Assembly: GCF_000772955.1 (NCBI RefSeq)
Contig: NZ_JPVO01000043.1
Location: 1-64,000, forward strand
DNA: 64,000 bases
From: Ureibacillus sinduriensis BLB-1 = JCM 15800
GTDB lineage: Bacteria > Bacillota > Bacilli > Bacillales_A > Planococcaceae
Reading direction: 5' to 3'
Below, in pieces: positions 55,055 through 63,805 of this stretch. The position numbers and the translations under genes were made by a program. The notes below the pieces were generated by a model that was not told the DNA's origin, did not search any database, and saw only the letters and a program-made list of their open reading frames with translations. The first letter of the stretch is position 1. The number at the start of each line of letters is the position of its first letter.

Positions 55055-57151
55055 ATGATCCCAAAAAACTATCTAGAAAAAGTATATGCGAGTATTTTGG
55101 CGATGAACGCCGGAATACGATTAGGTGCGCCTGTTGAACCACCTGAATGGACTTCGGAAATGATTCAAGATGTTTTCGGGGAAATCAAAGATTATGTGAA
55201 GGTGTATGATGTTTTTTCTGCAGATGATGATGCAAACGGCCCGATATTTTTTATAAGGGCTTTGCTGGATCATGCAAGGAACCGGCAATTAGAACCGCAG
55301 GATGTTGCGAAAACTTGGCTGAACTATTTGCGCGAAGGGTTAGGCATGGTTTGGTGGGGGGGCGACCAAATCAGCACTGAGCATACGGTATATCTAAATT
55401 TGAAAAAAGGAATTCAGGCACCACGTTCTGGATCAATCGAACTGAATGGTGAGATTCTGGCAGAACAAATTGGCGGTCAAATTTTTATTGATTCCTTTGG
55501 TTTGATTTTTCCGAATAATCCCGTCAAGGCAGCACAATACGCCGAAATTGCGGCGAGTGTCTCCCACGATCGGAACGGGATATATGGGGCGCGTTTTATA
55601 GCTGCATGCATCGCTTTGGCATTCACAAAGGAGACAGTACTTGAAATACTTTTGGAAGCTCTAGAACAGATTCCTGCAGAAAGTACTTATGCCAAGGTAG
55701 TTCGAGCGGTTATAGATTTTCATAAGTTGCATCCTGATGATTTCCGTGCTTGCCGCGATTTTTTGGAAGACGAGTGGGGATACGATAAATTTACTGGAGT
55801 TTGCCATATCATCCCCAATGCGGGTGTATGCATCCTCGCCCTTTTATACGGCGAAGGGAATGTAAGCCGGACAATTGAAATTGCAACGATGTGTGGTTGG
55901 GATACGGATTGTAATGCAGGGACTGTTGGATCGATTGTTGGAGCCTTGAGTGGGCTCGATGGAATTGCTTCCAACTATCGAAAGCCTATCAATGACGCCA
56001 TCGTTGCATCTAGTGTCTCGGGTTATTTAAATAACGTGGATTTGCCTACATTTGCAAAACAGATTGCTCTATTGGGCTATCGGGAAGCAAGGGAAGAACC
56101 GCCACCCCGATTAGTCGAAAGCTATAAAGAGAAGGAAATCTATTTTGATTTTACATTGCCAGGGTCAACACATGGATTTTGCACGAGTTATCCGTTTAAA
56201 ACATTTTTGCGAAATTCCGGTAATAAAGGGTTTTCCACAAACGGTTCCTTGGAAATTATCGTATTTAGGATGTATGAAGGGGATATTTCGACAGTTTTTT
56301 ATAGAACTTTTTACAGGCGAAATCTTTTCATGGATGAAAAATATTCACCAACCTTTGCCCCCACCGCCTATAGTGGGCAAACGGTTTCCATGAAAGTGAA
56401 GGTGGAGCGGTTGCATGGTAAAGCCATCGTTTTGACGCCATACGTGCGTACTACATCCGATAAAAAAATAATCAAGACGAAGGATCCTATAATAGTCAAT
56501 TCGATCTGGCAAACGATTGAATTCACAGTACCAAATACAAAAGGAGATTTAATAGAAGAAGTGGGTCTGATGATTCACTCGGACTCTTCTAGAACAGAGA
56601 GGGCGTTTGGTAAAATCTTTTTGGATGAGTTTCGAATTTATGGTAAGCCGTCCTACGAAATTGATTTTAAAAAACAAGTTGTCGAGTTCAAGTGCGTGAC
56701 ACCGTTTTCTCATCATCGGGGAAAATGGACGCTCGAAGAGGATGCAATGAAAATGGAAAGCAATGAAGGTGCATTTTGTTTCACGGGACATTATTTTATG
56801 GAAGATGCGATTATTGAAGCCAATATTAAACCTATAAAAGGAAATTCACATGGTATTCTCTTTAGATCGTCTGGAATAGAGCAATATTATTTTGCAGGGT
56901 TTGACTCTGAAAATAAAGTGATACTCGGTTCACGGGATTTTGGGGCAACTTTATTGGCTGAAGCCGACTACAGGTGGAAGCATGGCGAGTTGTACCGCTT
57001 AAAATTGAAAGCAATGGATAATAATTTATCTTTTTATATAAATGATGAACTTTTGTTGACTGTACAAGATGATACCTTCCAACATGGTATGTGGGGTTTT
57101 TATGCTTTTGAAGGTGGGGAATGCACCTACACGGACATAAAAATAAATTAG
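55055..57151 (+). CDS. ADP-ribosylglycohydrolase-family enzyme fused to two beta-sandwich modules
   Basis: Large second DraG-fold enzyme of the cluster, 698 residues. Residues 1-330 are the hydrolase: the usual GDALG motif is changed to NAGIRLGAPVE, but the metal residues Asp57-59 (SADDDAN) and Asp283/Asp285 (CGWDTDCNAGT) are kept. From about 350 to 535 a beta-rich module resembles carbohydrate-binding CBM4/9-type domains, and about 540-698 resembles a concanavalin/LamG or DUF1080-like domain (GHYFMEDAIIEANIKP; GILFRSSG). There is no signal peptide. The ATG at 55055 follows GGGGGG; one at 55040 overlaps the previous stop. Domain names in the second half are inferred from pattern only. Confidence 0.8.
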   Translation: MIPKNYLEKVYASILAMNAGIRLGAPVEPPEWTSEMIQDVFGEIKDYVKVYDVFSADDDANGPIFFIRALLDHARNRQLEPQDVAKTWLNYLREGLGMVWWGGDQISTEHTVYLNLKKGIQAPRSGSIELNGEILAEQIGGQIFIDSFGLIFPNNPVKAAQYAEIAASVSHDRNGIYGARFIAACIALAFTKETVLEILLEALEQIPAESTYAKVVRAVIDFHKLHPDDFRACRDFLEDEWGYDKFTGVCHIIPNAGVCILALLYGEGNVSRTIEIATMCGWDTDCNAGTVGSIVGALSGLDGIASNYRKPINDAIVASSVSGYLNNVDLPTFAKQIALLGYREAREEPPPRLVESYKEKEIYFDFTLPGSTHGFCTSYPFKTFLRNSGNKGFSTNGSLEIIVFRMYEGDISTVFYRTFYRRNLFMDEKYSPTFAPTAYSGQTVSMKVKVERLHGKAIVLTPYVRTTSDKKIIKTKDPIIVNSIWQTIEFTVPNTKGDLIEEVGLMIHSDSSRTERAFGKIFLDEFRIYGKPSYEIDFKKQVVEFKCVTPFSHHRGKWTLEEDAMKMESNEGAFCFTGHYFMEDAIIEANIKPIKGNSHGILFRSSGIEQYYFAGFDSENKVILGSRDFGATLLAEADYRWKHGELYRLKLKAMDNNLSFYINDELLLTVQDDTFQHGMWGFYAFEGGECTYTDIKIN

Positions 57152-57157
57152 ATCACT

Positions 57158-57192
57158 AGGTATAACCAATTTGCTTAAGGTTATACCTTTTT
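57158..57192 (+). terminator. Terminator of the AtuA-ABC-glycohydrolase cluster
   Basis: AGGTATAACC / GGTTATACCT around an 11-base loop is followed by five T. Confidence 0.88.
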
Positions 57193-57310
57193 AACTAGAG
57201 CTTCATAGATTTATTAAAAATTAGTATAAAAGATACAGTATTTACTACTTTCTATTAATATAACTTCTGTTGTACTATAAAGGTATATTATGTGAAAAGA
57301 GGAATGGAAG

Positions 57311-57736
57311 TTGTTCAAAGTAAATCAACTGATTCAAAATATACTTCTGGCATTCATCATGTCTTGTTCTATTACTTCGATATTTAAGGCAACACCTTAT
57401 ACATGGTTAAAAGCTGAAGTCATACATATACCACTATTGTTTATTGTCATGTTCGGTCTATCCCTTCTCGTTGTCGAGGATGTAAGAAATAGTTTTAAAA
57501 AAGTGCTGAAATTTGAATCAAGAAAAGATAAACGGCCAATCTGGCAAGTAGGTGTGGGGATGATTTTTTATTTCACGCAGGTAGGGCTAATCGAAGTATT
57601 TGCCCGAAGCCTAATGGTATACAATTTAGGGGGAATGCCGCTTTATTTGGTATTTGCCTTTATGAATGCATTTTTGCTTACTGTTATTTATGAAGAAATC
57701 TTCTACCCAAAAATTTCAAAAAAATCTTACTCCTGA
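57311..57736 (+). CDS. Small membrane protein of unknown function
   Basis: I do not recognise the family. The 141 residues contain four hydrophobic stretches: about 8-24, 38-56 (IPLLFIVMFGLSLLVVE), 80-100 and 108-128 (GMPLYLVFAFMNAFLLTV), with a basic loop between the second and third (KKVLKFESRKDKRP). The start is TTG at 57311 with GAGGAATGGAAG upstream, and the plausible ribosome site plus membrane pattern favour a real gene. It stands alone between the cluster terminator and polA. Confidence 0.65.
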   Translation: MFKVNQLIQNILLAFIMSCSITSIFKATPYTWLKAEVIHIPLLFIVMFGLSLLVVEDVRNSFKKVLKFESRKDKRPIWQVGVGMIFYFTQVGLIEVFARSLMVYNLGGMPLYLVFAFMNAFLLTVIYEEIFYPKISKKSYS

Positions 57737-57772
57737 AACTTTCGTTTAGTTGAAGTAAATAAGGTTCATTCC

Positions 57773-57812
57773 TGCACGTATTGGTCGTATTTTCGGCTGG
57801 TACGTGTTTTAT
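57773..57812 (+). terminator. Weak terminator before polA
   Basis: CACGTA / TACGTG with a 20-base loop is followed by TTTTAT. The stem is short and the loop long. Confidence 0.35.
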
Positions 57813-57912
57813 AATGGAAAAAAGCGTGTTGAAAGGATAAAGTTAATAGAGACACATTATTTAAGACAAAGACTAGTTGCCATTGATGAAGATTGATGAA
57901 GGAGAGCGTTAA

Positions 57913-60540
57913 ATGAGTAGAGATAAATTATTGTTGCTGGACGGAAATAGTTTGGCTTATCGAGCATTTTTTGCGTTGCCGCTGCTTGCCAACGACAGTG
58001 GAATCCATACAAATGCAGTATATGGATTTACAACCATGCTTCAAAAAATAGTAGAAGAAGAGAAACCGACAAAAATGCTTGTTGCTTTCGATGCAGGGAA
58101 AACAACCTTCCGCCACGAATCTTACGGGGAGTATAAGGGTGGACGCCAAAAAACCCCACCAGAGTTATCTGAACAATTTCCTTATTTGCGAAAGCTGATA
58201 GATGCCTATCAAATTAAACGTTATGAAAAGGAACTTTACGAAGCGGATGATATTATCGGTACCCTCGCGAAGCAAGCCGAAAACGAAAATATGGATGTAA
58301 TCGTTGTGTCGGGCGATAAAGATTTAACCCAGCTTGCCACCGATCAAGTGACGGTTTATATCACTCGTAAAGGAATGACGGATATTGAAAAATATACGCC
58401 TGCGCATATAGAAGAGAAGTACGGGCTGACGCCGCTTCAAATTATCGATATGAAGGGGCTCATGGGCGATCCTTCGGATAATATTCCGGGCGTACCGGGG
58501 GTTGGGGAAAAAACGGCCATTAAATTACTAAAAGAATATGGGTCTGTTGAAGCTTTGTATGAACAAATCGAAGACATGAAAAAGTCGAAAATGAAAGAAA
58601 AGCTAGTGGAGAATGAAGAGCAAGCGAAACTATCCAAAAAGTTGGCGACCATCTTCACTGAAGCGCCTATCGATATCACCCTTGGGGATTTGAGCTACCC
58701 AGGACCGAATGAAGAAGAACTTTTAAACGTATGGCAGGAACTTTCGTTTAAGTCTTTGATTGAGAAAAGCGATTTCCAGGCTGAAGAAATAGAAACGGCT
58801 GAATTGGATTTTGACATTGTGCAGGAAGTGACGGAGGAGATGCTCGGGGATGTCATGGCTGTTCATGTTGAAATTGAAAACGAACATTATCATACATGCC
58901 GGGTTTTAGGTTTTGCCTTTACAGATGGTGTAAAGACATTCTATCTTTCTTTTGAAGCGATGCAACAAAACGAAGTGATTAAAAATTGGCTGGAAGATGA
59001 AACGAAGAAAAAATATATGTCGGATAGTAAAGCAGCGCAAGCGATTTTGAATCGTGTGGGAATCAATCTGCATGGTGTGGAATTCGATATGTTGTTGGCG
59101 GCCTATATTGTGAATCCAGCCATTTCCGGCGATGATATCGCCACTCTTGCAAAAGAGTTTGGTTATACAGATATCCAAGCGAATGAAACGATATATGGAA
59201 AAGGGGCAAAATGGACGGTTCCGGCAGAGAAGGTTCTGGCTGAGCATGTCAGCCGCAAAGCTTTCGCCATTTGGACGCTCCAGCCCATTGTTGAAGGCAA
59301 GCTAAAGGAAAATGAACAGTTCGAGCTGTATTACGATCTTGAGCTTCCTCTTGCCTCTATCCTCGGTTCTATGGAAAGTAAAGGCATTAAAGTTGATATT
59401 CCGACACTTGAAAAGATGGGTGAGGATCTCGAACAGAAAATTAGCTCACTTGAAAAAGAGATTTATGAACTTGCAGGAGAGAAGTTCAATATTAACTCCC
59501 CTAAGCAATTAGGAGTGATTTTATTTGAGAAATTGGGCCTTCCGGTAGTGAAGAAAACGAAAACAGGTTATTCAACAGCTGCCGATGTTCTAGAGAAGTT
59601 GCAAAATGAACATAAAGTCGTTCAATATATTCTTGATTACCGACAGCTTGCGAAATTGCAATCCACCTATATTGAAGGGCTTATGAAGGAAGTGCATTGC
59701 GAGGATAGCAAGGTGCATACGCGGTTCCAGCAAGCTTTAACTTCCACGGGTCGACTAAGCTCCACTGATCCGAACCTTCAGAATATCCCGATTCGTCTGG
59801 AAGAAGGTCGAAAAATTCGACAGGCGTTTGTCCCTTCAGAAGAAGGATGGGTCTTATTCGCAGCGGATTACTCACAAATCGAATTACGTGTTTTGGCACA
59901 TATGTCCAATGATGAAAATTTAGTGGAAGCATTTAAAGAAGGAATGGATATTCATACTCGTACAGCAATGGACGTATTCCATGTCTCGGAAGATGAAGTG
60001 ACTTCCAATATGCGCCGTGCGGCAAAAGCCGTTAACTTCGGTATTGTTTATGGTATTAGTGATTATGGACTGTCCCAAAGCTTGAATATTACACGGAAAG
60101 AAGCAGGGGATTTTATCGAGAAATATTTGGAAAGCTTCCCTGGTGTTAAACAATATATGGATACAATCGTGCAGGAAGCAAAACTTAAGGGATATGTGAC
60201 AACGATTTTAAATCGTCGGCGTTATTTGCCCGATATTACGAGCAGGAACTTTAATCTGCGAAGTTTTGCCGAGCGTACGGCGATGAATACGCCGATTCAA
60301 GGCAGTGCGGCGGATATTATTAAAAAAGCGATGATCGATATGGATGCACGCTTGAAAGAAGAAGGACTTAAATCAACACTACTGTTGCAAGTACACGATG
60401 AATTAATTTTTGAAGCACCAAAAGAGGAAATTGAAATTTTAGAGCGAATTGTACCGGAAGTCATGGAACATGCCATTGAATTGGCAGTTCCGTTAAAAGT
60501 GGATTTCAACTATGGTCAAACTTGGTATGATGCGAAATAA
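57913..60540 (+). CDS. polA: DNA polymerase I
   Basis: Gap-filling and primer-replacing polymerase used in repair and Okazaki fragment maturation. The 875 residues have the 5'-3' nuclease (LLLDGNSLAYRAFFALP; SGDKDLTQLA; MGDPSDNIPGVPGVGEKTA), an inactive 3'-5' exonuclease-like domain (about 300-470; the DxE metal residues read as VHVEIE) and the polymerase (ADYSQIELRVLAH; RRAAKAVNFGIVYG; LLQVHDELIFEAP). An inactive proofreading domain is normal for Bacillus Pol I. GAAGGAGAG precedes the ATG. It starts a polA-mutM-coaE operon. Confidence 0.97.
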   Translation: MSRDKLLLLDGNSLAYRAFFALPLLANDSGIHTNAVYGFTTMLQKIVEEEKPTKMLVAFDAGKTTFRHESYGEYKGGRQKTPPELSEQFPYLRKLIDAYQIKRYEKELYEADDIIGTLAKQAENENMDVIVVSGDKDLTQLATDQVTVYITRKGMTDIEKYTPAHIEEKYGLTPLQIIDMKGLMGDPSDNIPGVPGVGEKTAIKLLKEYGSVEALYEQIEDMKKSKMKEKLVENEEQAKLSKKLATIFTEAPIDITLGDLSYPGPNEEELLNVWQELSFKSLIEKSDFQAEEIETAELDFDIVQEVTEEMLGDVMAVHVEIENEHYHTCRVLGFAFTDGVKTFYLSFEAMQQNEVIKNWLEDETKKKYMSDSKAAQAILNRVGINLHGVEFDMLLAAYIVNPAISGDDIATLAKEFGYTDIQANETIYGKGAKWTVPAEKVLAEHVSRKAFAIWTLQPIVEGKLKENEQFELYYDLELPLASILGSMESKGIKVDIPTLEKMGEDLEQKISSLEKEIYELAGEKFNINSPKQLGVILFEKLGLPVVKKTKTGYSTAADVLEKLQNEHKVVQYILDYRQLAKLQSTYIEGLMKEVHCEDSKVHTRFQQALTSTGRLSSTDPNLQNIPIRLEEGRKIRQAFVPSEEGWVLFAADYSQIELRVLAHMSNDENLVEAFKEGMDIHTRTAMDVFHVSEDEVTSNMRRAAKAVNFGIVYGISDYGLSQSLNITRKEAGDFIEKYLESFPGVKQYMDTIVQEAKLKGYVTTILNRRRYLPDITSRNFNLRSFAERTAMNTPIQGSAADIIKKAMIDMDARLKEEGLKSTLLLQVHDELIFEAPKEEIEILERIVPEVMEHAIELAVPLKVDFNYGQTWYDAK

Positions 60541-60552
60541 GGAAGTGGAATT

Positions 60553-61425
60553 ATGCCTGAATTACCAGAGGTAGAAGGTGTTGTTCGGGCACTTGTGCCT
60601 TCAGTTGAAGGGAAGACCATTATGAAAGTGGAACTCTCGGAAACTATATACACGTCATTTGGGCTTGGCAAGCAATGCATTGTTAAAAATATGGCACCGA
60701 ACCTATTTGTAGAAGCGATGCAAGGGATGGAGATCAAAAAAATCACCCGTCGTTCCAAATATATTTATTTTCATTTGGAGAAAAACAAAGAGAGATTTCT
60801 TTTTGTAAATCATTTAGGAATGACCGGGGCGTGGTTTGTAGTTCAATCTTTGGATGATATTACGGAAGAGAAGTTTCGAAAGCATGTGCATGCAATATTT
60901 AGCCTGCAATCAGGGGAACTTCTAGTATATTCAGATATACGGCGATTTGGCGAGCTTCGCTTTATAAAAAAAATGGAAGAGCATCCCCCCCTTCTTCTAA
61001 TGGCACCGGAACCGTTCGAGAGTCGCGCATGTGATTTCTTTTTGGAAAAGTGTGAGTTGCCGAAATATCAACACAAGCCCATTAAAGAAGTAATTATGGA
61101 CGGGCAAGTCATCTCGGGATGCGGCAATATCTATGCAACGGAAGCTCTTTTTAGAATGGGTATTCATCCAGCGAGGAAAACGAATCGTATCAGTAAAAAA
61201 CGAAAAATCGAGCTGTTTGAAGCGATACGTACAATTTTACAAGAAAGCATCGAGATGGGCGGGTCAACAATTTCGGACTATCGGAATATAAACGGGGAAG
61301 CAGGAGGAATGCAGAACCGTTTGAAAATGTATGGCAAGAAAACTTGCCCTGAGTGTGATACAGCTACAAAATCGTTAATTATAGGGGGACGTACTTCGGT
61401 ATATTGTCCAAAATGTCAGCATTAA
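60553..61425 (+). CDS. mutM: Formamidopyrimidine-DNA glycosylase
   Basis: Removes 8-oxoguanine and formamidopyrimidines from DNA and nicks the abasic site. The 290 residues begin MPELPEVEG with the catalytic Pro2 and Glu3, and have LGMTGAW with the conserved lysine-region context, the helix-two-turn-helix (ISGCGNIYATEALFRMGIHP) and a C-terminal zinc finger CPECDTAT...VYCPKCQH. The start is 12 bases after the polA stop, with AAGGAAG upstream. In B. subtilis ytaF follows; here coaE comes directly after. Confidence 0.96.
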   Translation: MPELPEVEGVVRALVPSVEGKTIMKVELSETIYTSFGLGKQCIVKNMAPNLFVEAMQGMEIKKITRRSKYIYFHLEKNKERFLFVNHLGMTGAWFVVQSLDDITEEKFRKHVHAIFSLQSGELLVYSDIRRFGELRFIKKMEEHPPLLLMAPEPFESRACDFFLEKCELPKYQHKPIKEVIMDGQVISGCGNIYATEALFRMGIHPARKTNRISKKRKIELFEAIRTILQESIEMGGSTISDYRNINGEAGGMQNRLKMYGKKTCPECDTATKSLIIGGRTSVYCPKCQH

Positions 61426-61441
61426 AAGGGTGTTTAGTGGA

Positions 61442-62035
61442 ATGATTATTGGGTTAACAGGCAGCATTGCGAGCGGTAAAAGTACCGTTGCCAATATGCT
61501 GAAAAATTACGGTCTGCCAATTGTCGATGCAGATATAGTGGCCCGGCTAGTAGTGGAGCCGGGTACACCAACCTTGCGAAAAATTGTAGAGGCATTTGGA
61601 GAGGAAGCGTTAACAGATGAAGGTGCAATGGATCGCCAGAAAATCGGCTCCATCATTTTTAATAATGAAGAAAAAAGAAAACAGTTGAACGGCATCATTC
61701 ATCCAGCCATACGGCAAGAAATGCTCCGTCAACGCGACGAGCACTTTGGGAATGGCGCTAACACGGTAGTGATGGATATACCTTTATTATTTGAAAGCAA
61801 ATTGCAGCATTTTGTAGAGAAGATAATCGTTGTGTCGGTATCCGAAGAAACACAATTGAACCGGTTAATGGAGCGGAACCAATTGACGGAGGAGGAAGCC
61901 AAAGCACGTATTGCATCACAGTTGCCTCTTAGCGAAAAAGAACAAGGGGCGGATGCAGTGATTGATAACAATGGAACGATTGAGCAAACAGCCCGGCAAT
62001 TAGAAAATATATTGCGTAAATGGGAAGTTATTTAG
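61442..62035 (+). CDS. coaE: Dephospho-CoA kinase
   Basis: Last step of coenzyme A synthesis, phosphorylating the ribose 3'-OH of dephospho-CoA. The 197 residues have the P-loop GLTGSIASGKST, the acceptor region PIVDADIVAR, VVMDIPLLFES and the lid region NRLMERNQLTEEEA. The ATG at 61442 gives the standard N terminus MIIGLTGS; a GTG four codons earlier is possible. AAAAGGG lies upstream. It ends the polA operon at a terminator. Confidence 0.95.
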   Translation: MIIGLTGSIASGKSTVANMLKNYGLPIVDADIVARLVVEPGTPTLRKIVEAFGEEALTDEGAMDRQKIGSIIFNNEEKRKQLNGIIHPAIRQEMLRQRDEHFGNGANTVVMDIPLLFESKLQHFVEKIIVVSVSEETQLNRLMERNQLTEEEAKARIASQLPLSEKEQGADAVIDNNGTIEQTARQLENILRKWEVI

Positions 62036-62093
62036 CAAATAGTACATTTTCTTGTACTTTAGTCACAGAACCTAGCCTAATATGTTATACAAT

Positions 62094-62128
62094 TGGTCGA
62101 CTTTGTAAAGTCGGCCTTTTTATTTTTT
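62094..62128 (+). terminator. polA-mutM-coaE terminator
   Basis: GGTCGACTTT / AAAGTCGGCC (one G-U-type mismatch) is followed by TTTTTATTTTTT. Confidence 0.85.
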
Positions 62129-62261
62129 AAAAATAGTTAATCTAGGCAAGAAAGTGGGTAACGATACAGTAGACGAAAGATTGCAAGATAATTTTCAATT
62201 TCCTTTATACACAGCGTATTTTTTCAGAAAATAGAAACTTTTTAAATCTGAATAAAATGTG

Positions 62262-62289
62262 TTCACCTTTTAGGTAAATGTGTTATACT
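62262..62289 (+). promoter_or_regulatory. gapB promoter with embedded CcpN-type site
   Basis: TTCACC (62262-62267), a 16-base spacer and TATACT (62284-62289) form the promoter. The -10 is part of TGTGTTATACT (62279-62289), an exact match to the CcpN operator consensus TRTGHYATAYW as I recall it. A second, poorer copy (TGTGTTCACCT) covers the -35. Confidence 0.65.
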
Positions 62290-62347
62290 AATTGCAAGAG
62301 ATTGGATAAAATATTACTAACCGCAAATACAGGAGGATTTTCAAATA

Positions 62348-63367
62348 ATGACAGTTTCTATTGCTATTAATGGGTTTGGCCGTATCGGACGCATGGTTTT
62401 CCGCCAAGCAATTGCTCAAGATGAATTAAATATTGTTGCGATAAATGCTAGTTATCCATCAGAAACGTTAGCACATTTAATTAAGTATGACACAAATCAT
62501 GGCCGATTTGACGGAACAGTTGAAACGGAAGAAAATGCTTTAATCGTCAATGGTAAGCGCATTCAACTAATAAGTGAACGTGATCCATTACAATTGCCAT
62601 GGAAACAATTAGGTGTAGATATCGTAATTGAAGCAACAGGTAAATTTAATGATCGTGAAAAAGCAGCAATGCATTTAGAAGCTGGTGCCAAGAAAGTTAT
62701 TTTAACTGCTCCGGGTAAAAATGAAGATATAACACTAGTGATGGGTGTGAATGACGAGTTATTGGATATTGATAAGCATGATGTCATTTCAAATGCTTCT
62801 TGTACTACAAACTGTCTGGCACCTGTAGCAAAAGTATTGAATGATACATTTGGCATTGAAAATGGTTTAATGACAACAGTTCATGCCTATACAAATGATC
62901 AAAAGAATCTCGACAATCCACACAAGGATCTGCGTCGTGCTCGTGCATGTGCAGATAGCATCATCCCGACTTCAACAGGCGCTGCAAAAGCATTATCGCT
63001 TGTATTGCCTGAATTAAAAGGTAAATTGCATGGAATGGCCCTACGTGTCCCAACTTCGAATGTATCATTGGTTGACCTTGTAGTGGACCTTCAAAAAGAT
63101 GTTACGGTTGAAGAAGTAAATGAAGCTTTTAAAGCTGCTAGCGAAGGCCCGTTAAAAGGAATTTTAAACTTTACAATGGAGCCATTAGTTTCAACAGATT
63201 ATAATTCAACAACATATTCCTCTACAATCGACGGCCAGCTGACAATGGTTATGGGCTCCCGCAAAGTGAAAGTGCTTGCTTGGTATGACAATGAGTGGGG
63301 ATATTCCGCACGAGTAGTGGACTTGACAAAGAAAATTGTGAAAGAACTTGAAAAAGTTACAGCATAA
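62348..63367 (+). CDS. gapB: Gluconeogenic glyceraldehyde-3-phosphate dehydrogenase (GapB type)
   Basis: Converts 1,3-bisphosphoglycerate to glyceraldehyde 3-phosphate, preferentially with NADP(H), in gluconeogenesis. The 339 residues have INGFGRIGRMVFR, the catalytic Cys in SNASCTTNCLAPV (about 152) and the catalytic His in TTVHAYTNDQ. After strand beta2 the sequence is INASYPSETLAHL, lacking the Asp that selects NAD in GapA, which marks the GapB class. AGGAGG precedes the ATG. The CcpN-type operator at its promoter supports shut-off during glycolytic growth. It is transcribed alone. Confidence 0.95.
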   Translation: MTVSIAINGFGRIGRMVFRQAIAQDELNIVAINASYPSETLAHLIKYDTNHGRFDGTVETEENALIVNGKRIQLISERDPLQLPWKQLGVDIVIEATGKFNDREKAAMHLEAGAKKVILTAPGKNEDITLVMGVNDELLDIDKHDVISNASCTTNCLAPVAKVLNDTFGIENGLMTTVHAYTNDQKNLDNPHKDLRRARACADSIIPTSTGAAKALSLVLPELKGKLHGMALRVPTSNVSLVDLVVDLQKDVTVEEVNEAFKAASEGPLKGILNFTMEPLVSTDYNSTTYSSTIDGQLTMVMGSRKVKVLAWYDNEWGYSARVVDLTKKIVKELEKVTA

Positions 63368-63383
63368 TGTGCAACAGTACACA

Positions 63384-63418
63384 AAAGGTAGAAGTGGATA
63401 CTTCTATCTTTTTTATTT
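63384..63418 (+). terminator. gapB terminator
   Basis: AAAGGTAGAAGT / ACTTCTATCTTT with a four-base loop is followed by TTTATTTT. Confidence 0.9.
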
Positions 63419-63805
63419 TGAGATGTTAGATTGATGTAACGTTTTATTATATTTACACAAATGGAACACGCAGTGAAGTTTTGATTGTCCCGGGGTTTGT
63501 CTTTTGGAGGCGCAAGAGATAATCGTCATGAGCATTCAACGCAATAGGGAGCAGTCTCACAGACATTTTGAGAAGAAAAAGTTTAAAAATAAGTGTTTTC
63601 TATTGCAAAATATATTAGAATTTACTATTACGAACACAAAATAACTGCTATTTTTCTATATAAATAAGATTTGTTATAATGAGAGTATCAAAGAACTTGG
63701 TTTTTCGCCCCTAGCTTTTGGCGATCAGCTTTAGTTGGATTTATACGGATAAGAATGTTGCATTCTATCTTATTTGTCTAAAAAGAGTGAGACGGGAGAA
63801 ATACT
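63419..63805 (+). promoter_or_regulatory. nrdR upstream region with promoter and structured leader
   Basis: No gene is visible in this stretch; B. subtilis has speD here. A TATAAT at 63675-63680 (weak -35) is the likely nrdR promoter. The ~120-base leader holds two stems: TCGCC / GGCGA near 63709-63724, and GATAAGAATG / CATTCTATC (one bulge) near 63748-63769 followed by TTATTTG. An attenuator is possible but unproven. Confidence 0.4.

Noticed and set aside
53886-57151. The two ADP-ribosylglycohydrolases as part of a toxin-antitoxin or phage-defence system
   Set aside because: There is no ADP-ribosyltransferase toxin nearby, and both genes are embedded in an ABC-transporter operon, which points to catabolism.
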